In this document: piece by piece, positions 58,589 to 64,000 of the stretch
Position numbering within the stretch: position 1 is the stretch's first letter
How the letters are laid out: each line of letters starts with the position of its first letter
DNA from: Microbaculum marinum
GTDB taxonomy: Bacteria > Pseudomonadota > Alphaproteobacteria > Rhizobiales > Tepidamorphaceae
NCBI RefSeq assembly: GCF_042646165.1
Contig: NZ_JBHRTC010000008.1
Direction: 5' to 3' (one strand)
Length of the DNA stretch: 64,000 bases
Program-made: the position numbers and the translations under genes
Notes under the pieces: generated by a model
The model's input: only the letters and a program-made list of their open reading frames with translations
What the model was told of the DNA's origin: nothing
Database searches by the model: none

Positions 58589-58629
58589 ATCGTCGTCTCC
58601 CCGGCCCCCATCATTCTGGCGCCTTTTAA

Positions 58630-58649
58630 TTGACCGATCGTTCGTTCTA
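58630..58649. promoter_or_regulatory. TetR-type operator site 4 (reductase / IOR divergent promoter)
   Basis: TTGACCGATCGTTCGTTCTA matches sites 1 and 2 at 16 of 20 positions each. It lies in the 115-base spacer between the divergent reductase and IOR-like genes, so it may control both. Confidence 0.65.
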
Positions 58650-58703
58650 TGCATTAATCCTTGATCTGGATCAAGTTTGAAGACCGGTACCGGCTCCCTC
58701 GCA

Positions 58704-61700
58704 ATGCTGCTGTCCCCCGTTAGCCTCGACGACAAGTACACCGCCCGTTCGGGCCGTGTGGTGCTGAACGGAACGCAGGCCCTTCTCGTGGCGATGCTGC
58801 GGCAGCGGCGGTTTGATCGAGAGCGGGGATTCGACACCGCGGGCTTCCTCAGCGGCTATCGCGGCTCGCCGCTGTCGAGCGTCGATACGGAGGCATGGCG
58901 GGCCCGGCAGCCGCTCGAGGATCACCGCATCCGCTTCCAGCCGGGCATCAACGAGGATCTCGCCCTGACCAGCGTCTGGGGCACGCAACAGACCGCGCTC
59001 GATCCCAATGCCACGGTCGAGGGGGTCTTCGGCATGTGGTACGGCAAGGGCGCCGGCCTCGATAGCTGCGGCGACGCGCTTCGACACGCGCACGGCGCAG
59101 GATCGTCCCGGCGCGGCGGCGTGCTGATCGTCAGCGGCGACGACCACGCCCTGAAGTCCTCCAGCCAGGCCTATCACTCCGAACCGACCTTCATCGACAT
59201 GCAGATGCCGGTGCTCTACCCGGCCGACATCCAGGAGATGCTCGACTACGCCATTCTGGGCTGGGAGATGTCGCGGTATTCCGGCTGCTATGTCGGCTTC
59301 AAGGTTCTTGCCGAGCACGTCAACTCGACGGCTGTTGCGGATGTCGGGCTCGACCGCATTTCGGTGGCATTGCCCGAAGAGCCTGGCCAGGGGAACGATC
59401 GCTGGATTCGCTGGCCCGATCCCTGGCCGCATGTGGAGCGCCGGCTGCTGGGCGTCAAGCTGCCCGCGGCACTCGACTTCGCCCGCACCAATGGACTCAA
59501 CCGGACGATCGTCCGGGGCGCGCGTCCACGGCTCGGCATCGTGACCGCCGGCAAGTCCTATCTCGATCTGCTGCAGGCCTTCGCCGCCCTCGACCTGACA
59601 CTGGCCAACGCCGAGGAACTCGGCATCTCCGTCTACAAGATCGGCATGCCGTGGCCGGCGGATCCGGTTAGCCTCGCCGCCTTCTGCAGGGGCCACGAGA
59701 CAATCCTCATTATCGAGGAAAAGCGCGACATTCTGGAGACCCAGGTCCGGACCGCCCTCTACGGCGAGGACCGGCCGCCGGTGGTGCTCGGACGCCACGA
59801 CCGGCACGGCGCACCCCAGTTCCCGATGGTCGGCGAACTCGACTCAGGCGCGATCCTGAAAGCGCTCGCCCCGGAGATCGGCGACTGGCTCGATCCGCGC
59901 CGACAGGCGGTGTTGGAAACATCTTTGACCCGGACAGCTCAGGCGCCGGATATCTCGGTCGGGCCGCGCACGCCGTATTTCTGTTCCGGATGCCCGCACA
60001 ACCGCTCAACCGTCGTACCCGAGGGCAGCCGCGCGCTCGCCGGGGTCGGCTGCCATTTCATGGCGACGGGCATGGACCGCAATACCGAGACCTTCACCCA
60101 GATGGGCGGGGAAGGCGTGCCATGGATCGGCACCGCGCCGTTCACCGGGACGAAGCACGTCTTTGTCAATCTCGGCGAGGGCACCTACTATCATTCCGGC
60201 CTGCTGGCGATCCGCGCAGCGCTCGCCGCCAACGTCAACATCACCTACAAGATCCTGTTCAACGACGCGATCGCGATGACCGGCGGCCAGCCGGTCGAGG
60301 GCGAACTGTCGGTGCCCCTCATCGTCCGCCAGCTCCAGGCCGAGGGGGTGAGGCGGATCGTCGTCGTCGCCGACGATACTTCGGCCTACGAAACCGCCGG
60401 CCTGCTGCCGCGCGGGGTTCCGGTCAGCCCCCGCGACGACCTCGACGAAGTCCAGCGCGACCTGCGCGAGACGCCTGGCGTCACGGTCCTGATCTACGAC
60501 CAAGTCTGCGCCACGGAAAAGCGGCGCCGGCGCAAGCGCGGTCGGATGGCGGCGGCACCTCGCAAGATCTTTATCAATGAACGCGTCTGCGAGGGCTGCG
60601 GCGACTGCTCGGTGCAGTCGAACTGCCTGTCGGTCGTGCCCGTCGAAACCGAATTCGGCCGCAAGCGCGAAATCGACCAGGCGAACTGCAACCAGGATTA
60701 CTCCTGCGTCGGCGGCTTCTGCCCGAGCTTCGTAGCCGTCGAAGGCGAGCTGAGAAAGCCCGCCCCCAGAGGCCTGCCGGACATTGCCGCGCCCGAGCCC
60801 AAGATTCCCGCTCTCGAGGCGGATACAAGCTACGACATCGTGATCGCCGGCGTCGGCGGCACCGGCATCGTCACGGTCGGCGCGCTGCTCGGGATGGCCG
60901 CGCACCTGGAAGGCAAGTCCTTTTCCATCCACGACCGGCTCGGCATGGCGCAGAAATACGGCGCCGTCACGAGCCATCTGCGGATAGCCGCCGATCCGAA
61001 GGTCCTCGATAGCGTTCGGATCGCCCCCGCCAACGCGCGCCTGCTGATCGGCGGCGACCTCAGGGTGTCCGCCGAACCCTCGGCGCTCGGCCTCGTCGAC
61101 CCCAGGGCCGGACGCCTGATCGTCGCCTCCGAACAGGCCGTCAGCGGCGAGTTCACCCGCGATCCCGACTACGATTTCAGCACCAGCCTGCTGTCGAGAA
61201 GCCTCACGCGATGGTGCGCATCCGATCCGGCCTTCCTCCCGGCACGGCATCTCGCCCGCCACTATCTCGGCGACGAGATCGGCGCCAACCTGCTCCTGGT
61301 CGGCGTCGCCTGGCAGCAGGGCCTGATCCCGATGTCCCGGGCCGCCATCGAGCGGGCGATCGAGATGAACGGCGTCGCGGTGGCGCTGAACAACGCCGCC
61401 TTCGAACTGGGCCGCCGGACCGCCGTCGCGCCGAGCGCTGTCTGCAAGCCGCTGGAAGCGGCCGTCCCGACACCGCCGGAAACCATGACCTGGCAGGCGC
61501 TCGCCGAGCATCGCGCCACGTTCCTGACCGCGTATCAGAACGCGGCTTATGCGAAGCGCTATCGCGCCCTCGTCGACGAGGTCGCCGAGGCGGAAACCCG
61601 GCTCCACGGCGACGCTGGACCGCTCACCCACGCCGTCGCCGACAACTTCGCGAAGCTGATGGCCTACAAGGACGAATACGAGGTCGCGCGGCTCTTCACC

Positions 61701-62156
61701 GACGGCGCCTTCGCCAGGTCGCTCGCCGCGACCTTCGAGCCGGGCGCCCGGCTGAGCTTCCATTTCGCGCCCCCCGTGCTCGGCACGTCGGACGGCGCGT
61801 CCGGGCATCCGCGCAAGCGGCGCTTCGGGCCGTGGGTGCTGCCGGCGCTGAAAATTCTGGCCCGCCTGAAGGGGCTGCGCGGCACGCCGTTCGACCCATT
61901 CGGCTATCTCGCCGACCGGCGCGCCGAGCGCGCCCTGCTCCTGCAGTACGAGGACGACATCCGCACGCTGCTGCCGCGGCTCGATGCGGATACCCGCGAT
62001 CCGATCCTGGCGCTGGCGCGGCTGCCCGAGGCGATCCGCGGCTACGGCCACGTCAAGAACGCAAGCATCGAAGCGGCGCGCGAAAGACGCCGGACATTCC
62101 TCGAGCAGATCACGCAAGGCATGCCGGGGGAAAGGCTGCGGGAGGCGGCCGAATAA
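58704..62156 (+). CDS. Fused indolepyruvate:ferredoxin oxidoreductase-like protein (2-oxoacid to acyl-CoA)
   Basis: About 1150 residues, the fused form found in aerobic proteobacteria. It shows the pyrimidine domain (SLDDKYTARSGRVVLNGTQAL), the TPP-binding half with PYFCSGCPHN, GCHFMATGMDRNTETFTQMG and YKILFNDAIAMTGGQP, and an Fe-S segment CEGCGDCSVQSNC. A C-terminal gamma-type domain follows (DIVIAGVGGTGIVTVGALLG). It converts aryl-pyruvates to aryl-acetyl-CoA, with electrons to ferredoxin. The start is uncertain: ATG at 58704 is used, and a TTG at 58677 gives nine more residues. It probably acts after the hydroxyacid dehydrogenase(s). Confidence 0.88.
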   Translation: MLLSPVSLDDKYTARSGRVVLNGTQALLVAMLRQRRFDRERGFDTAGFLSGYRGSPLSSVDTEAWRARQPLEDHRIRFQPGINEDLALTSVWGTQQTALDPNATVEGVFGMWYGKGAGLDSCGDALRHAHGAGSSRRGGVLIVSGDDHALKSSSQAYHSEPTFIDMQMPVLYPADIQEMLDYAILGWEMSRYSGCYVGFKVLAEHVNSTAVADVGLDRISVALPEEPGQGNDRWIRWPDPWPHVERRLLGVKLPAALDFARTNGLNRTIVRGARPRLGIVTAGKSYLDLLQAFAALDLTLANAEELGISVYKIGMPWPADPVSLAAFCRGHETILIIEEKRDILETQVRTALYGEDRPPVVLGRHDRHGAPQFPMVGELDSGAILKALAPEIGDWLDPRRQAVLETSLTRTAQAPDISVGPRTPYFCSGCPHNRSTVVPEGSRALAGVGCHFMATGMDRNTETFTQMGGEGVPWIGTAPFTGTKHVFVNLGEGTYYHSGLLAIRAALAANVNITYKILFNDAIAMTGGQPVEGELSVPLIVRQLQAEGVRRIVVVADDTSAYETAGLLPRGVPVSPRDDLDEVQRDLRETPGVTVLIYDQVCATEKRRRRKRGRMAAAPRKIFINERVCEGCGDCSVQSNCLSVVPVETEFGRKREIDQANCNQDYSCVGGFCPSFVAVEGELRKPAPRGLPDIAAPEPKIPALEADTSYDIVIAGVGGTGIVTVGALLGMAAHLEGKSFSIHDRLGMAQKYGAVTSHLRIAADPKVLDSVRIAPANARLLIGGDLRVSAEPSALGLVDPRAGRLIVASEQAVSGEFTRDPDYDFSTSLLSRSLTRWCASDPAFLPARHLARHYLGDEIGANLLLVGVAWQQGLIPMSRAAIERAIEMNGVAVALNNAAFELGRRTAVAPSAVCKPLEAAVPTPPETMTWQALAEHRATFLTAYQNAAYAKRYRALVDEVAEAETRLHGDAGPLTHAVADNFAKLMAYKDEYEVARLFTDGAFARSLAATFEPGARLSFHFAPPVLGTSDGASGHPRKRRFGPWVLPALKILARLKGLRGTPFDPFGYLADRRAERALLLQYEDDIRTLLPRLDADTRDPILALARLPEAIRGYGHVKNASIEAARERRRTFLEQITQGMPGERLREAAE

Positions 62157-62188
62157 GGCTGATCACACAACCGTTGCAGGAGCCGAAA

Positions 62189-63169
62189 ATGAACAGGATG
62201 AAGGTGGCCGGTCTCACCCTGGCCGCGCTGACGATGGGACTGATGGCGATTTCACCGGTCACGGCGCGCGCCGACGACAAGGTCGTCGTCAAGCTGAGCT
62301 ACATCGTCGACCACCCGGCGATCGAGGCGACCAAGAACGGCATCCTCGCGGTGCTCGAAAAGGCCGGTTACGTGCCCGGCGAGACGATGGACCTGGAGGT
62401 GCAGAGCGCCCAGGGCAGCATGCCCACCCAGGTGCAGATCAACACCAAGTTCGTCGGCGACGATCCCGACCTGATCATCGCCATCTCGACGCCGAGCGCC
62501 CAGACGGCGATGTCGGCGACCTCCGAGATCCCGGTTGTCTTCGCCGCCGTCACCGATCCGCTCTCGGCGGGCCTCGTCGACAGCTACGGGGCGCCGGGAC
62601 GCAACCTCACGGGGTCCAGCGACATGACGCCGATCGACAAGCACCTCGCATTGGTGAAGCGCATCGTGCCGGACGCCAGGACCATCGGCGTCATCTACAA
62701 CGGCGGCGAGGCGAACTCCGTCGCGCAGGTCGACGTCGTCAAGGAAGAGGCCGAAAAGGCCGGCCTCGCCGTCGTCGAGGCGACCGCCGCCCAGTCGAGC
62801 GGCGTGCTCGACGCCGCGCGCAGCCTCGTCGGCAAGGTCGACGCGATCTACATTCCCACCGACTCCACCGTCGTCAGCGGCATCGAGGCCGTGGTGAGGG
62901 TCGGCGGCGACGCCGACATTCCGGTGATCGCCGCCGACACGGGTTCCGTCGAGCGAGGCGCCATCGCGGCGCTCGGCTTCGACTATGCCGACATCGGCGC
63001 GGCGGCCGGCGAAAGCGCGGTGGCGATCCTCAAGGGCGCCGACCCGGCGGCCCTGCCGGTGCGCTTCGTCGACAAGCTGGAGCTCTACCTCAATCCGGGC
63101 TCGGCAAAGGACATGGGCGTCGAGCTGCCGGAAGACCTGCTGGGCGAAGCCACGACGGTCGTCCAGTAG
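62189..63169 (+). CDS. ABC importer substrate-binding protein, TrpX/YnfM-like (DUF534)
   Basis: A 326-residue binding protein with a signal peptide ending SPVTARA, then VKLSYIVDHPAIEATKNGIL, PTQVQINTKFVGDDPDLIIAIST and IYIPTDSTVVSGIEAVVRVGG. It belongs to the ABC substrate-binding family represented by TrpX, which includes tryptophan/tyrosine importers. AGGAG is 7 bases before the ATG. It starts 32 bases after the IOR-like gene and precedes the permease by one base, so the operon is likely to take up the aryl amino acid or aryl acid that the island degrades. Confidence 0.87.
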   Translation: MNRMKVAGLTLAALTMGLMAISPVTARADDKVVVKLSYIVDHPAIEATKNGILAVLEKAGYVPGETMDLEVQSAQGSMPTQVQINTKFVGDDPDLIIAISTPSAQTAMSATSEIPVVFAAVTDPLSAGLVDSYGAPGRNLTGSSDMTPIDKHLALVKRIVPDARTIGVIYNGGEANSVAQVDVVKEEAEKAGLAVVEATAAQSSGVLDAARSLVGKVDAIYIPTDSTVVSGIEAVVRVGGDADIPVIAADTGSVERGAIAALGFDYADIGAAAGESAVAILKGADPAALPVRFVDKLELYLNPGSAKDMGVELPEDLLGEATTVVQ

Positions 63170-63170
63170 C

Positions 63171-64000
63171 ATGACGCTGTTCGCCCTCATGGGAGCGATC
63201 GAGGCCGGCCTGATATTCGGTCTTGTCGCGATGGGTGTCTTCCTGTCGTTCCGGGTCCTCGACTTTCCCGACCTGACGGTGGACGGCAGCTTTCCGCTCG
63301 GCGCGGCGATAGCCGCCGTCTCGATCATGCACGGCATCGATCCGTATCTCGCCACGCTGTTCGCCGCCATTGCGGGATACGCAGCCGGCTTCGTGACCGC
63401 GCAGCTCAACGTGCGGCTCAACATTCTCCACCTGCTGGCGAGCATCCTGGTGATGATGGCGCTCTATTCGGTGAACCTGCGGATCATGGGCCGGCCGAAC
63501 CTGCCGCTGCCCGCTTCCGACACCGTGTTCTCGCCGCTGAGCGGCCTGCCGATCCCCGGCTACCTGTCGATGCCGATCGCGCTGTTTGCGATCGTCACGC
63601 TTGGCAAGTTCGTGCTCGACTGGTTCCTCGGCACCGAGGTCGGGCTGGCGCTCAGGGCGACCGGGGCCAATCCGCGCATGGCCGCCGCCCAGGGCATCGA
63701 CCGGGCGCGCATGCTGCCGCTCGGGCTCGGCATCTCCAATGCCTATGTGGCGGTCGCCGGTGCGCTGTTCGCCCAGTCGCAGGGCTTCGCCGATGTCACC
63801 ATGGGCGTCGGCGTCATCATCATCGGGCTTGCCTCCGTCATCGTCGGCGAGACCGTGATGTCGGTGCGCACCATCTTCCTGGCCACCGCCGCGGCGATCG
63901 TCGGCAGCGTCGTCTACCGGATCGTCATCGCCTTCGCGCTGAACCTCGATGCCATCGGCCTGCGCGCCCAGGACCTCAACATCGTCACGGCCGTCCTCGT
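63171..64000 (+). CDS. ABC importer permease of the TrpY/BPL-type family, 5' part
   Basis: The first 276 codons of a permease cut by the window end. Helices start at MGAIEAGLIFGLVAMGVFLSFR, the motif VLDFPDLTVDGSFPLGAAIAA is characteristic of this family, and EVGLALRATGANPRMAAAQGID is the loop that contacts the ATPase. The next gene would be the ATPase. The ATG is one base after the stop of the binding-protein gene. Confidence 0.87.
   Translation, partial: MTLFALMGAIEAGLIFGLVAMGVFLSFRVLDFPDLTVDGSFPLGAAIAAVSIMHGIDPYLATLFAAIAGYAAGFVTAQLNVRLNILHLLASILVMMALYSVNLRIMGRPNLPLPASDTVFSPLSGLPIPGYLSMPIALFAIVTLGKFVLDWFLGTEVGLALRATGANPRMAAAQGIDRARMLPLGLGISNAYVAVAGALFAQSQGFADVTMGVGVIIIGLASVIVGETVMSVRTIFLATAAAIVGSVVYRIVIAFALNLDAIGLRAQDLNIVTAVL

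Noticed and set aside
1..64000. tRNA, rRNA, insertion sequence, integrase or CRISPR features
   Set aside because: I looked for these by eye and found no convincing example; a tRNA scan could still reveal one I missed.

Overview
The window is about 64 kb of GC-rich DNA (high-GC third positions throughout, long antisense shadow ORFs) from an alphaproteobacterium. A Hyphomicrobiales (Rhizobiales)-type organism is the best guess. The pointers are a TGA-N9-TCA iron box of the RirA type in front of a rhizobial-style hmu haem locus, an ScfR-type XRE regulator, and interspersed palindromes of a kind common in these genomes. Two runs of N (11611-11615 and 12752-12814) mark scaffolding joins inside one gene, so this is draft sequence. 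I saw no rRNA, tRNA, CRISPR array, insertion sequence or phage gene.

Layout. (1) 1-3082: tail of a TRAP transporter large permease, a FadR-type regulator, a DapA-family aldolase and an FAH-family hydrolase, which look like an organic/sugar-acid catabolic unit. (2) 3123-13408: a Bcr/CflA drug exporter, a class A PBP (PBP1A type), an exported metallo-beta-lactamase-fold protein, a polytopic GT-C-like protein, then GtrA and a HAD-UbiA fusion resembling the polyprenyl-phosphoryl-pentose pathway, then pbpC. (3) 13409-21382: a mosaic of palindromic repeats, a giant PAN-domain/thioester alpha-2-macroglobulin that pairs with pbpC, a secreted collagen-like protein and a 66-aa lipoprotein. (4) 21524-23861: tryptophan 2,3-dioxygenase and a kynureninase-like PLP enzyme. 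(5) 24096-34550: a complete livKHMGF ABC importer, divergent from an ScfR-like regulator, then a lone receiver protein, a small membrane protein and a solute-symporter/histidine-kinase fusion. (6) 34605-43920: a haem acquisition locus with outer-membrane receptor, lipoprotein, ExbB, two ExbDs, TonB and an IsdG-type haem monooxygenase on the minus strand, facing hmuTUV on the plus strand, with one iron box between. (7) 43952-46983: a small alpha/beta-hydrolase lacking the usual nucleophile, a GntR regulator and a divergent NicX/M29-like metalloenzyme. (8) 47616-64000: an esterase and an aromatic/aryl-acid degradation island.

The last region is the most coherent unexplained system. It holds a Rieske ring-hydroxylating dioxygenase (alpha, beta), a ferredoxin-reductase-like flavoprotein, a crotonase, an SDR, a GlcD-like FAD oxidase, a PaaK-like aryl-CoA ligase, an FMN alpha-hydroxyacid dehydrogenase, a RidA protein, a TetR regulator, a fused indolepyruvate:ferredoxin oxidoreductase-like protein and the start of a TrpXY-type ABC importer. 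Four promoter regions of this island carry versions of the same 20-bp near-palindrome (core CGTTCG or its complement), one of them in front of the tetR gene. I infer one TetR regulon of five or six transcription units that takes in an aromatic 2-hydroxy or 2-oxo acid, makes the aryl-acyl-CoA and opens the ring. The substrate is not known from sequence; an indole- or phenyl-type acid is only a hypothesis.
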